64,000 nt of DNA from Clavibacter sp. B3I6 (GTDB lineage: Bacteria; Actinomycetota; Actinomycetes; Actinomycetales; Microbacteriaceae): positions 2,852,001 to 2,916,000 of the forward strand of contig NZ_JAUSYL010000001.1 of NCBI RefSeq assembly GCF_030816895.1. Direction: 5' to 3'. The translations under genes were made by a program, and so were the position numbers. Position 1 is the first letter of the stretch; every line of letters begins with the position of its first letter. This document shows positions 41,498 through 48,757 of this stretch, in pieces. The notes below the pieces were generated by a model that had not been told where the DNA came from, made no database searches, and was given only the letters and a program-made list of their open reading frames with translations.

Positions 41498-42373
41498 GGC
41501 GCGCACGTGCCGCGTGAGGTCGGCGAGCACGGGGGAGTCGACGCTCCACCGCTGCCAGTGCAGCGCCACGTCCACGTGGCTCGCCGCGTCGAGCGGCACC
41601 AGCACGCCCTGCCGCACGAGCTCCTCGCCCTGCAGGTCGGGCAGCATGCCCCAGCCCATCCCGAGCGCGACCGCCGTGACGAACTCCGCCGACGACGGCA
41701 CGTAGTGGCGCGGCTGGCCCGCGGGGGCGCGACGGCCGCGGAGCCAGCGGTCCTGCATCGCGTCCTTGCGGTCGTACATGACGAGGGGCGCCACGGCCAG
41801 CGCGCTCGGGGTCGGCCCGTCGGGGAGGTGCGCGGCGACGTAGGCGGGCGTCGCGAGGGCGCGGTACCGCATCCGGCCGAGCCGCTCGGAGGTGCAGCCC
41901 TGCACCGGGTCGCGCACGCTCGTGACCGCGGCCATCGCGGATCCGTCGCGCAGCAGGTCGAGGGAGTGGTGCTCGTCCTCGCGCAGCACCTCGACGGCCT
42001 GCCCCGTCTCCGCGGCGAGATGGGCGAAGGCCGGCAGCAGCCACGACGCCAGCGAGTCGCCGTTGACGACCACCGGCACCGCGGCCGTGCCCGCCCGGGG
42101 CGCGTCGCCGTCGCCCACGCCGAGCAGGCCGTCGAGGTCGCGCTCGAGCAGGAGCACCTGCCGCGCGTGCCGGAGGACCGCGTCGCCCGCCTCGGTCGTG
42201 GTCGCGGGCCGGGTGCGGCGGAGGAGCACGCGGCCGGCGCTCCGCTCCAGCGCCGTGATGCGCTGGCTCACCGCGGACGGCGTGAGGCGCAGGGCGCGGG
42301 CGGCGGCGTCCAGCGTGCCGGTGTCGACGACGGCGGCGAGGGTGCGCAGGTGCTCGGTGCGGATGTCCATCAT
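41477..42373 (-). CDS. lysG: LysR-family regulator of the lysine exporter (LysG/ArgP type)
   Basis: 298-residue LysR-type regulator. N-terminal HTH: EHLRTLAAVVDTGTLDAAAR, LRLTPSAVSQRITALERSAG, VLLRRTRPATTTEAGDAVL. The effector domain follows (VPVVVNGDSLASWLLPAFAH, ATPAYVAAHL, SSAEFVTAVALGMGWGMLPD). The SPSAVSQR-like helix and the closing GMGWGMLP are typical of LysG/ArgP. In relatives, basic amino acids act as coinducers for the divergent exporter gene. Here lysE starts 69 bases away on the other strand. ATG 42373 is chosen because minus-strand TAGCAT (42384-42379) lies six bases upstream; ATG 42370 is also possible. Confidence 0.93.
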   Translation of the reverse strand: MMDIRTEHLRTLAAVVDTGTLDAAARALRLTPSAVSQRITALERSAGRVLLRRTRPATTTEAGDAVLRHARQVLLLERDLDGLLGVGDGDAPRAGTAAVPVVVNGDSLASWLLPAFAHLAAETGQAVEVLREDEHHSLDLLRDGSAMAAVTSVRDPVQGCTSERLGRMRYRALATPAYVAAHLPDGPTPSALAVAPLVMYDRKDAMQDRWLRGRRAPAGQPRHYVPSSAEFVTAVALGMGWGMLPDLQGEELVRQGVLVPLDAASHVDVALHWQRWSVDSPVLADLTRHVRAAAASLR

Positions 42374-42378
42374 CAGCG

Positions 42379-42435
42379 ATGCTAATGCTGCTGCAGGAAC
42401 ATGAGCTGGTCTGATGCACGCGCCATGCCTAGCGT
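42379..42435. promoter_or_regulatory. Divergent lysG/lysE promoter region
   Basis: Minus-strand TAGCAT (42384-42379) faces lysG and plus-strand TAGCGT (42430-42435) ends eight bases before the lysE ATG. LysG would bind in the 45 bases between them. Confidence 0.5.
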
Positions 42436-42442
42436 GGAGGCC

Positions 42443-43264
42443 ATGCACCCCCTCGCCCACGCGCTCTCCGGCTTCGGCCTCGGCCTCTCGCTCATCGCCG
42501 CCATCGGCGCGCAGAACGCGTTCCTCCTCCGCCAGGGCACGCGGCGCGAGCACGTCGGTGCCGTGGTCGTGATCTGCGCCCTCTCCGACGTGATCCTCAT
42601 CGGCCTCGGGGTGGCCGGGGTCGGCGCGGTCATCGAGGCGGCGCCCGTGGCGATCGTCGTGATCCGCGTCCTCGGCGCCGCGTTCCTCGCGGGCTACGCC
42701 GCCCTCTCGCTCCTCCGGGCCGTCGCGCCGCGGGGCCTCGCGGTCGCCGCGAGCGCGCCCCGCTCCCTCGGCGCCGTGGTCGGCGCGTGCCTCGCGCTCA
42801 CGTGGCTCAACCCGCACGTGTACCTCGACACGGTGCTCCTCGTCGGATCCGTCGCCGTGGGCCACGGCGACGGCCGCTGGGCGTTCGGGATCGGCGCGAT
42901 GGTGGCCAGCTGCGTCTGGTTCACCCTCCTCGTCCTGGCGGCGCGCGTCTTCGCGCCCGTGCTCGCCCGCCCGGCCGCGTGGCGCGTGCTCGACACCGCC
43001 ATCGCGCTCGTGATGCTCGTGCTCGCCGTGCAGGTGCTGCTGCCGCTCGTGCCCGCGGGCGCGGGGGAGGGGGCGCGGATCCTCGTGGCGGCCGTGATCT
43101 GCCTCGCGCTCGCTGGGGCGGTCGCGGCGTGGTCCCGCGCGCGGTCGCGTCGCGTCGCCGTCGTCGACCTCGCCGGCCCGGGGACGCAGCGGGACGCCGT
43201 CGCCGCGCCCCTCGCGGATCCGGCCGGGAAGCCCGCGGACCCCCGGCGCGTTCCGGTGGAGTGA
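42443..43264 (+). CDS. lysE: LysE-family basic amino acid exporter
   Basis: 273-residue exporter with six predicted helices. SGFGLGLSLIAAIGAQNAFL and LRQGTRREHVGAVVVICALS are the LysE signature, followed by VLGAAFLAGYAALSLLRAVA and ACLALTWLNPHVYLDTVLLV with the conserved NPHVYLD. The C-terminal 60 residues (after the last helix) are hydrophilic Ala/Pro/Arg and exceed the roughly 205-235 residues usual for LysE. The protein exports L-lysine and L-arginine to avoid toxic accumulation when peptides are taken up. ATG 42443 has GTGGAGG upstream and a -10-like hexamer at leaderless spacing. Regulated by the divergent LysG. Confidence 0.93.
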   Translation: MHPLAHALSGFGLGLSLIAAIGAQNAFLLRQGTRREHVGAVVVICALSDVILIGLGVAGVGAVIEAAPVAIVVIRVLGAAFLAGYAALSLLRAVAPRGLAVAASAPRSLGAVVGACLALTWLNPHVYLDTVLLVGSVAVGHGDGRWAFGIGAMVASCVWFTLLVLAARVFAPVLARPAAWRVLDTAIALVMLVLAVQVLLPLVPAGAGEGARILVAAVICLALAGAVAAWSRARSRRVAVVDLAGPGTQRDAVAAPLADPAGKPADPRRVPVE

Positions 43265-43617
43265 CCTCCGCCCCCGATCCCGACCCCGTCGACCCGCGCG
43301 CCGCCCTCGCCGCGCTCCGCGCCGACACGCTGGCCCTCATCCGCGGCCTCGACCGCGACGTGGCGGCCATCGTCGAGGCGCGACAGGACGCGAACTCCGA
43401 CGACGAGCACGACCCCGAGGGCGCGACCCTCGCGTTCGAGCGCTCGCAGTCCGACGCGATGATCCGCGAGGCCCGCGTGCGCCTCGACGACGTCGATGCC
43501 GCGGTGGCCCGCCTCGACGCGGGCTCCTACGGCCGCTGCGAGGCGTGCGGCGAGCCGATCCCCGCGGGCCGCCTCGCGATCCGCCCGGCCGCGCGCCGCT
43601 GCGTCGCCCACGCCTGA
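43261..43617 (+). CDS. DksA/TraR-type C4 zinc finger protein (incomplete Cys set)
   Basis: 118-residue protein. A helical coiled-coil N-terminal half (ALAALRADTLALIRGLDRDV ... LAFERSQSDAMIREARVRLD) leads into the DksA/TraR zinc-finger region, AVARLDAGSYGRCEACGEPI then PAGRLAIRPAARRCVAHA. The first CxxC pair is complete, but the second half shows only one Cys (RRCVAH), where many relatives have CxxC; the His nearby might replace it. Such proteins may bind RNA polymerase. The GTG start overlaps the lysE stop (GTGA), so it is co-translated with the exporter. Confidence 0.85.
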   Translation: MTSAPDPDPVDPRAALAALRADTLALIRGLDRDVAAIVEARQDANSDDEHDPEGATLAFERSQSDAMIREARVRLDDVDAAVARLDAGSYGRCEACGEPIPAGRLAIRPAARRCVAHA

Positions 43618-43677
43618 CCCGGACGGCGCGCCGGCCGATCCGCCGGTCGCCGGGGCCCGGACGCGGCCGATCCGCCC

Positions 43678-44181
43678 TCAGGCCCCGTCGTCGTCGAGGT
43701 CGAGGATGAGCTGCCGCAGCAGCCCCGCGAGCACGTCGCGATCGGCGCCGGGCATCGTCGCGAGCAGGTCCGCCTCCTCGGCCACGAGCCGCGTGATGGC
43801 CGTGTCGACGCGCGTGCGCCCCGCGGCCGACATGACGACGAGGATCCCGCGCCCGTCGTGCGGGTCGGTGCGCCGCTCGACGAGGCCGCGCGCCACGAGC
43901 CGGTCGATGCGGTTCGTCATCGTTCCCGAGGAGACGAGCGTCTGCTGCAGGAGGGCCTTGGGGCTCAGCTGGTACGGGTCGCCCGCCCGGCGCAGCGCCG
44001 ACAGCACGTCGAACTCCCACGACTCGAGCTCCGACTCCTGGAACGCCGAGCGCCGCGCGCGCTCGAGCAGCCGCGACAGCCGGCCGACCCGCGACAGCAC
44101 CTCGAGCGGCGAGAAGTCGAGGTCGGGCCGCTCGCGGCGCCACGCGTCGACGATGCGGTCGACCTCGTCGCGGCTGGGCAT
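43678..44181 (-). CDS. MarR-family transcriptional regulator
   Basis: 167-residue MarR-type winged-helix repressor. SWEFDVLSALRRAGDPYQLS, ALLQQTLVSSGTMTNRIDRL (recognition helix) and VERRTDPHDGRGILVVMSAA (wing) are intact. N- and C-terminal helices form the dimer (VDRIVDAWRRERPDL ... LLRQLILDLDDDG). It usually responds to small aromatic ligands. A minus-strand CATGAT (44193-44188) ends seven bases before ATG 44181, pointing to a leaderless transcript. It diverges from the MFS gene, but the MerR-type dyad at 44274 lies nearer the MFS gene, so the MarR target is not obvious. Convergent with the zinc-finger gene. Confidence 0.92.
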   Translation of the reverse strand: MPSRDEVDRIVDAWRRERPDLDFSPLEVLSRVGRLSRLLERARRSAFQESELESWEFDVLSALRRAGDPYQLSPKALLQQTLVSSGTMTNRIDRLVARGLVERRTDPHDGRGILVVMSAAGRTRVDTAITRLVAEEADLLATMPGADRDVLAGLLRQLILDLDDDGA

Positions 44182-44273
44182 CCCCCCATCATGCCGGTCC
44201 GGGCGGAGCCGACGGAGCGCGGCGGCGCCGGGCCGGATCGCGGGGTGCCCGGGAGCGGATCCGCCGCCGACTT

Positions 44274-44297
44274 GACCTTCACACTGATGTCAGTGTT
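44274..44297 (+). promoter_or_regulatory. MerR-type operator upstream of the MFS gene (site A)
   Basis: 24-bp dyad of the form GACnTTCACA-N4-TGTnAnnGT. TTGACC at its left edge (44272-44277) is a likely -35. The inner ACACTGA-TG-TCAGTGT is a perfect inverted repeat. It is shared with sites at 46666 and 47139. Confidence 0.65.
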
Positions 44298-44309
44298 GAG
44301 GATGGAGGG

Positions 44310-45776
44310 ATGACCGCTTCCCTCCGACCGCGCGAGCAGCCGCGTACCTCCGATCGCCTCCAGCCGGGCGACGCACTCGTCATCGGCCTGCTGATGGCGT
44401 CCACGTTCCTCGTGCTGCTCAACGAGATGCTCCTGGGCGTCGCCCTGCCCACCCTCATCGCCGACCTCCGGATCACCCCGTCGGCGGGCCAGTGGCTCAC
44501 GACCGGCTACCTGCTGACCCTGGCGGTCCTGATCCCCGCCACCGGCTTCGTGATGCGTCGCTTCCACCTGCGGACGATCTTCCTCACCGCCCTGTCGGTG
44601 TTCATCATCGGCACCGCGATCTCCGCCGCAGCTCCGTCCTTCGGCATCCTCCTGATCGGGCGGATCGTCCAGGCCGTCGGGACGGCGGTGTTCCTGCCCC
44701 TGCTGATGACCACCGCCATCCGGCTCATCCCGGAGTCGCGCCGGGGTCGCGTCATGGCGCTCGTGACGGCGGTGCCCGCCATCGCCCCGGCCGTGGGGCC
44801 GGCCGTCTCGGGCCTCGTGCTGACCTACCTCCCGTGGCGGTGGCTGTTCCTCCTCGTGCTCCCGCTCGCCGTCGTCGCGCTGATCGCCGGTGCCGTGAAG
44901 CTGAGGAACATCACGACCCCGGAGCGCGCCTCGCTGGATCTCGTCTCCCTGGCCCTGTCGGCGGTCGGCTTCGGCGCCCTGGTGCTGGGGTTGTCCCTCG
45001 TCGGCGAGTCCGCGTCCGGCCACGCCCCGATGCCCCCGCTCGTCCCGACCGTGGTCGGCGTCATCGGGGTCGCCGGGTTCGTGTGGCGCCAGGTGGCGCT
45101 GCGCCGACGCACGGAGCCGTTCCTCGACATGCGCATCTTCCGGAGCAGGAGGTTCGCGATCGCGGTCGTGGTGATGCTGTTCGTCGCGATGAACGGCTTC
45201 GGCGTCGCCCTCGTCCTGCCGTTCGTCCTGACCGGCGCACTCGGGCTCAGCACGCTCGCGATCGGGCTGTTCCTCCTCCCCGGAGGCGTCATCATCTCCG
45301 TCGTGTCCGCGCTCGGCGGGCGCGTCTACGACCGGTGGGGTCCCCTGCCGCTGACCATCCCGGGGGCCGGGATCTGGGCGGCGAGCATCTGGTTCCTCAG
45401 CGCCCTGGACGGCACGAGCGGCGTGTGGACCTACCTCACCGGCTACCTCCTCATGACGGCAGGCCAGGCGATGATCTGGGGACCGGTGACGACGCTCGCC
45501 CTGTCGTCGCTGCGCTCGGAGCTGTACCCGCACGGGACCGCGGCGTTCACCACGGTGCAGCAGCTCGCGGGTGCCGCCGGCGGGGCGGTCCTGGTGTCCG
45601 CGTACACGATCGGCTCCCGGGCGACCGACGCCGGAGCCCTCACCGCGGCGCAGACGGTCCACGCGGGACAGGCGGCCTTCATGACCGGCGGGATCATCGC
45701 GGTCGCCGGCCTCGTGGCCACCCTGCTCATCGGGCGCCGTCGGGCGACCTCGGCCGACGCGGCTCCGAGCGCCTGA
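44310..45776 (+). CDS. MFS transporter (DHA2/EmrB-QacA type exporter)
   Basis: 488-residue exporter of the 14-helix DHA2 family. ALVIGLLMASTFLVLLNEML opens helix 1 with the LNxxxxxVALPTL pattern (VALPTLIADL), the loop-2 to helix-5 motif is GRIVQAVGTAVFLPLLMTTA, and motif C-like PAIAPAVGPAVSGLVL is present. The second half includes LGLSTLAIGLFLLPGGVIIS and the closing AAQTVHAGQAAFMTGGIIAV. It should expel a hydrophobic compound using the proton gradient. Its promoter carries the same dyad that precedes the MerR and monooxygenase genes, so it is the probable efflux arm of that regulon. ATG has GGAGGG upstream. A strong hairpin follows the gene. Confidence 0.92.
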   Translation: MTASLRPREQPRTSDRLQPGDALVIGLLMASTFLVLLNEMLLGVALPTLIADLRITPSAGQWLTTGYLLTLAVLIPATGFVMRRFHLRTIFLTALSVFIIGTAISAAAPSFGILLIGRIVQAVGTAVFLPLLMTTAIRLIPESRRGRVMALVTAVPAIAPAVGPAVSGLVLTYLPWRWLFLLVLPLAVVALIAGAVKLRNITTPERASLDLVSLALSAVGFGALVLGLSLVGESASGHAPMPPLVPTVVGVIGVAGFVWRQVALRRRTEPFLDMRIFRSRRFAIAVVVMLFVAMNGFGVALVLPFVLTGALGLSTLAIGLFLLPGGVIISVVSALGGRVYDRWGPLPLTIPGAGIWAASIWFLSALDGTSGVWTYLTGYLLMTAGQAMIWGPVTTLALSSLRSELYPHGTAAFTTVQQLAGAAGGAVLVSAYTIGSRATDAGALTAAQTVHAGQAAFMTGGIIAVAGLVATLLIGRRRATSADAAPSA

Positions 45777-45787
45777 TCCCACCGGGT

Positions 45788-45826
45788 ACGACGAGAGGCT
45801 CCCTCATGGAGGGAGCCTCTCGTCGT
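45788..45826. terminator. Strong hairpin, bidirectional terminator
   Basis: Perfect 18-bp stem (45788-45805 with 45809-45826) with a three-base loop, between the convergent MFS and reductase genes. Confidence 0.85.
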
Positions 45827-45882
45827 GCGTCCGCACCCGCCGGCGCGATCGCGGTCCGGTCGCGTCGGGGCGATCCCCGCGC

Positions 45883-46623
45883 TCAGTAGACGGCGCGGTT
45901 GAGCCGCACGAGGTAGTCGGACGACACGTCCCCGCCGGCTTCCGCGCGCTCGGTCACGACGTCGATGACGAGATCGCGGCGACGTGCCGACCGGGCGCGG
46001 TCGGCTCCGGCGAGGGCGGCGGGCATCTCCTCCGCGGTGAGGTCGGTGCAGTACGCCGGCGTGCCGGGCTGCTGTCGCCACGACTCCGCCAGCGAGCCGC
46101 TGTCGAACGCGTCGAAGCCGGTGTCCTCGACCAGCGACATCGCCAGCGCCTGCGCGGCCGCGTCGTCTCCGGCGACGGGGACGGCGATCCGCCCGGCCGC
46201 GCCCTCCGGGGTGCCGCGCTCCGCGAAGGACTGCGCCACGATCGCGTTCCACGCCTTGACCAGCGGCCGTCCGTACTGCTCGCCGACCCACAGGCTCTCC
46301 ACCTGGCCGCCGTCGAGCTCGGCGATCGCCTCGTCGCGCATGGGGTAGTAGTTCGAGGTGTCGATGATGACGGCGCCCTCGGGCGCGGCGCGGACGAGGG
46401 GAGCGACGTCCGGGACCCGGTTCAGCGGCACGGACACGATGAGGGCGTCGACCCCCGCCGCGACGTCCGTCGCCTCCACCGCCCGCGCGCCGGTGCTGAG
46501 GGCCGCGCCCTCGATGGTCTCGGGGCCGCGGGAGTTCGCGATGGCCACGTCGTGTCCTGCGCCCGCGAGGCGCCGTGCGAGGGTGGCGCCGATCATGCCG
46601 GTGCCGATGATGCCGATCCTCAT
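45883..46623 (-). CDS. NADP-binding oxidoreductase (F420-dependent NADP reductase-like)
   Basis: 246-residue protein. The N-terminus RIGIIGTGMIGATLARRLAG and VAIANSRGPETIEG is the Rossmann motif of the NADP/F420 oxidoreductase family, where Ser-Arg contacts the 2'-phosphate of NADPH. VDALIVSVPLNRVPDVAPLV and VIIDTSNYYPMRDEAIAELD follow, as does RPLVKAWNAIVAQSFAERGT. A C-terminal helical segment completes it. It may supply or regenerate reduced cofactor. It is divergent from the MerR gene, with the shared dyad at 46666 oriented so that a promoter (TTGACC) reads toward this gene. This suggests joint induction with the flavin monooxygenase and the exporter. Confidence 0.88.
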   Translation of the reverse strand: MRIGIIGTGMIGATLARRLAGAGHDVAIANSRGPETIEGAALSTGARAVEATDVAAGVDALIVSVPLNRVPDVAPLVRAAPEGAVIIDTSNYYPMRDEAIAELDGGQVESLWVGEQYGRPLVKAWNAIVAQSFAERGTPEGAAGRIAVPVAGDDAAAQALAMSLVEDTGFDAFDSGSLAESWRQQPGTPAYCTDLTAEEMPAALAGADRARSARRRDLVIDVVTERAEAGGDVSSDYLVRLNRAVY

Positions 46624-46665
46624 GTGGTCCTGCCTTCTTCCGTCTCGTGGTCTCCCTCCAGTGTC

Positions 46666-46689
46666 GACATTGCCATTAGTGTGAAGGTC
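46666..46689. promoter_or_regulatory. MerR-type operator between reductase and MerR genes (site B)
   Basis: 24-bp dyad, GACATTGCCA-N4-TGTGAAGGTC. Reading on the minus strand it begins TTGACCTTCACAC, the same as site A, and can drive the reductase gene. The MerR gene starts 22 bases to the right. Confidence 0.65.
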
Positions 46690-46710
46690 AAGCACGGACG
46701 AGAGGACGGC

Positions 46711-47100
46711 ATGCGCATCGGAGAGCTCGCGAAGAGGACGGGCGTGCCTCCGCGCATGCTCCGGTACTACGAGGAGCAGGGCCTCATCTCCCCGCAGCGC
46801 CTCGACAACGGGTACCGCGACTACGGGGACTACCTCGTCGACCGCGTCAACAAGATCCGCGGCCTGGCCGACGCCGGCATCCCCTCGCGCATCATCATCG
46901 ACATCCTCCCGTGCCTCGATCAGCCGCAGACGATCGTGGTCCGGAACGCGGAGCCCGGGCTGCGCGACCTCCTGACGCGCGAGCGCGACCGCATGGCGGA
47001 GAAGATCGACTTCCTCATCCAGAACCGCGACGCGATCACGAGCTACATCGCCGCCCTCGACGAGGCCACCACGCAGGAGCCGCTGGCGCACGCGAGCTGA
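46711..47100 (+). CDS. MerR-family transcriptional regulator
   Basis: 129-residue MerR-type regulator. HTH: RIGELAKRTGVPPRMLRYYE and EQGLISPQRLDNGYRDYGDY. The second wing follows (VDRVNKIRGLADAGIPSRII), then IDILPCLDQPQTIVV with one Cys, and a dimerisation coiled coil (LLTRERDRMAEKIDFLIQNR). The ligand domain is very short, as in small-molecule- or redox-sensing members. ATG has AGAGGA upstream. The gene is flanked by two of the three dyads. MerR proteins bind such dyads between -35 and -10 elements and twist them on induction. I infer control of itself, the divergent reductase, the monooxygenase and the MFS gene. Confidence 0.93.
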   Translation: MRIGELAKRTGVPPRMLRYYEEQGLISPQRLDNGYRDYGDYLVDRVNKIRGLADAGIPSRIIIDILPCLDQPQTIVVRNAEPGLRDLLTRERDRMAEKIDFLIQNRDAITSYIAALDEATTQEPLAHAS

Positions 47101-47138
47101 GCGCGGCGACATCCGACGTCCGCGGGGAGACGCCGCTT

Positions 47139-47162
47139 GACATTCACACCTATGTGAAGGTC
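47139..47162 (+). promoter_or_regulatory. MerR-type operator upstream of the flavin monooxygenase (site C)
   Basis: The best of the three dyads: GACATTCACA-N4-TGTGAAGGTC, symmetric except at one base pair. TTGACA at the left edge (47137-47142) is a good -35. It lies 14 bases before ATG 47176, so the mRNA start must be close to the start codon or overlap it. Confidence 0.7.
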
Positions 47163-47175
47163 GGACCATGGATCC

Positions 47176-48528
47176 ATGGAGATCGACGACAGGTCCCGCA
47201 CCACCCCCCAGATGCTCATCGCCATGCAGCTCGTCGGCGGCTTCGGCGGAGTACCCGGCGCCTGGCGCCTCCCCGGTGTGCCGCTGGACAGCTACACGGA
47301 CATGGACGAGCACGTCCGCCATGCGCAGGCCGCCGAGCGCGGCAAGATCCACCTGCTGTTCTTCGCCGACACCCCGGCGTTGGAGACCGATCTCGACGTC
47401 CAGCCGCAGCGGCACGTGATCGACCCGGTGGTCGTCATGACCTCCCTCGCGCGTGAGACGACGCGCATCGGCCTGGTCGCGACCGCGTCCACGACCTTCA
47501 ACGAGCCGTACAACATCGCCCGCCAGTACAAGGCGATGGACGTGGTCAGCCACGGCCGGATCGGCTGGAACGCCGTCACGACCTCGAACCCGGACGCGGC
47601 CGCCAACTTCGGCGCGCAGGTGCCGCCGCGGCCGGAGAGGTACGCCCGGGCGCACGAGGTCATCCAGATCGTCGAGGCGCTCTGGGGCAGCTGGGAGGCG
47701 GACGCGCTCATCGGCGACGTCGCGGCCGGCCGCTACGCGGACGCGTCGAAGGTCCGGCCGATCGACCTGAGCGGCCAGCACGTCGCGTCCGTCGGCCCCC
47801 TGCCGATCCCGCCGTCCGAGCAGGGGCAGCCGGTGATCTTCCAGGCCGGGGGAGGGCAGAACGGGCTCGAGCTCGCGGGTCGCTACGCCGACGGCGTCTA
47901 CGCGAACCCGTTCGACATCCCCTCCGCCCGCGCCCAGCGCGATGCCCTGCGCGCGGCCGCCGTCGCGGCCGGCCGGGACGCGGACGACATCAAGATGCTC
48001 GCCGGCTTCATGCCCACGGTCGCCGCCACGAAGCGCGAGGCCCTCGACCGGCGCCGGTTCCTGGACGAGTCGCTCGACCTGCACCAGCGCGTCGCCTACC
48101 TCGGGCACATGATCGGCCTGCCCCTGACGTACGACGCCATCGACGAGCCCGTGCCCGCGGAGCTCCTCGCCCGCGCGGTCGCGAGCCCCGGGGATCCGCG
48201 GGCCGTCCGGGCCCTCGAGGTCGTCCGCGAGGGCTGGTCGCTGCGCGACGTCATCGCGCACGGCGTCATCGACTTCCACCCCGTCGTCGCCGGCACGGCC
48301 GAGGAGGTCGCCGACTTCATGCAGGAGTGGTTCGAGGCCGGCGCCTGCGACGGGTTCTCCCTGTCCATCGACAGCCTGCACGACGGCGTCGACGACTTCG
48401 TCGACCAGGTCGTCCCGATCCTCCAGGATCGCGGGATCTTCCACCTGGACTACGAGGCCGCCACCCTCCGCGAGAGCATGGGCGCGGCCCCGCGCTACGG
48501 ACGGGACCGGCGCGTGCTCGGTCGCTAG
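47176..48528 (+). CDS. LLM-class flavin-dependent monooxygenase (NtaA/SnaA/DszA family)
   Basis: 450-residue luciferase-like monooxygenase, the length typical of the NtaA/SnaA/DmoA/DszA group, which uses FMNH2 from a separate reductase to oxidise or desulfurise small molecules. Blocks: QLVGGFGGVPGAWRLPGVPL, HVRHAQAAERGKIHLLFFAD, LARETTRIGLVATASTTFNE with PYNIARQYKAMDVVSHGRIG, WNAVTTSNPDAAANFGAQVP, VIQIVEALWGSWEADAL, PVIFQAGGGQNGLELAGRYA and a C-terminal VAGTAEEVADFMQEWFEAGA. The substrate is unknown. Its promoter carries the best MerR dyad. With the NADP-binding reductase and the MFS exporter it could form a detoxification or sulfur-scavenging unit. Confidence 0.92.
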   Translation: MEIDDRSRTTPQMLIAMQLVGGFGGVPGAWRLPGVPLDSYTDMDEHVRHAQAAERGKIHLLFFADTPALETDLDVQPQRHVIDPVVVMTSLARETTRIGLVATASTTFNEPYNIARQYKAMDVVSHGRIGWNAVTTSNPDAAANFGAQVPPRPERYARAHEVIQIVEALWGSWEADALIGDVAAGRYADASKVRPIDLSGQHVASVGPLPIPPSEQGQPVIFQAGGGQNGLELAGRYADGVYANPFDIPSARAQRDALRAAAVAAGRDADDIKMLAGFMPTVAATKREALDRRRFLDESLDLHQRVAYLGHMIGLPLTYDAIDEPVPAELLARAVASPGDPRAVRALEVVREGWSLRDVIAHGVIDFHPVVAGTAEEVADFMQEWFEAGACDGFSLSIDSLHDGVDDFVDQVVPILQDRGIFHLDYEAATLRESMGAAPRYGRDRRVLGR

Positions 48529-48632
48529 GGGATGCCCCGCGGCGCGAGCCCGGCCGGCCGGCCGCGCGCACGGGGAGCCCGCGTCCCGCGGTCTGGCAGA
48601 CTCGACCTGCGCACGGCCGGGCCGTGGAGCGG

Positions 48633-48704
48633 TCCGCCTTGGTGTAACGGCAGCACTTCAGCCTTTGGAGCTGTGAGGTCCAGGTTCGAATCCTGGGGGC
48701 GGAG
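48633..48704 (+). tRNA. tRNA-Gln (anticodon TTG)
   Basis: 72-nt tRNA without encoded CCA. Acceptor TCCGCCT pairs with GGGCGGA. The D-arm (GGTGTAACGGCAGCAC) and T-arm (CCAGG-TTCGAAT-CCTGG) are complete. The anticodon loop CTTTGGA carries TTG, reading glutamine CAA (and CAG by wobble). The outermost anticodon-stem pair is a T-T mismatch. It sits just upstream of glmU. Confidence 0.93.
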
Positions 48705-48757
48705 CGACGCCCCACCCGGGCGCGCCGGACCGACGGACCCAGATCAGGGAGATCGCC

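Noticed and set aside
41339..42385. Plus-strand frame opposite lysG
   Set aside because: Low-complexity Arg/Gly/Val composition with no domain. lysG on the minus strand is clearly real.
47168..47419. 83-codon frame starting ATG 47168
   Set aside because: It runs out of frame through the monooxygenase gene and lacks any domain. The monooxygenase starts at 47176.
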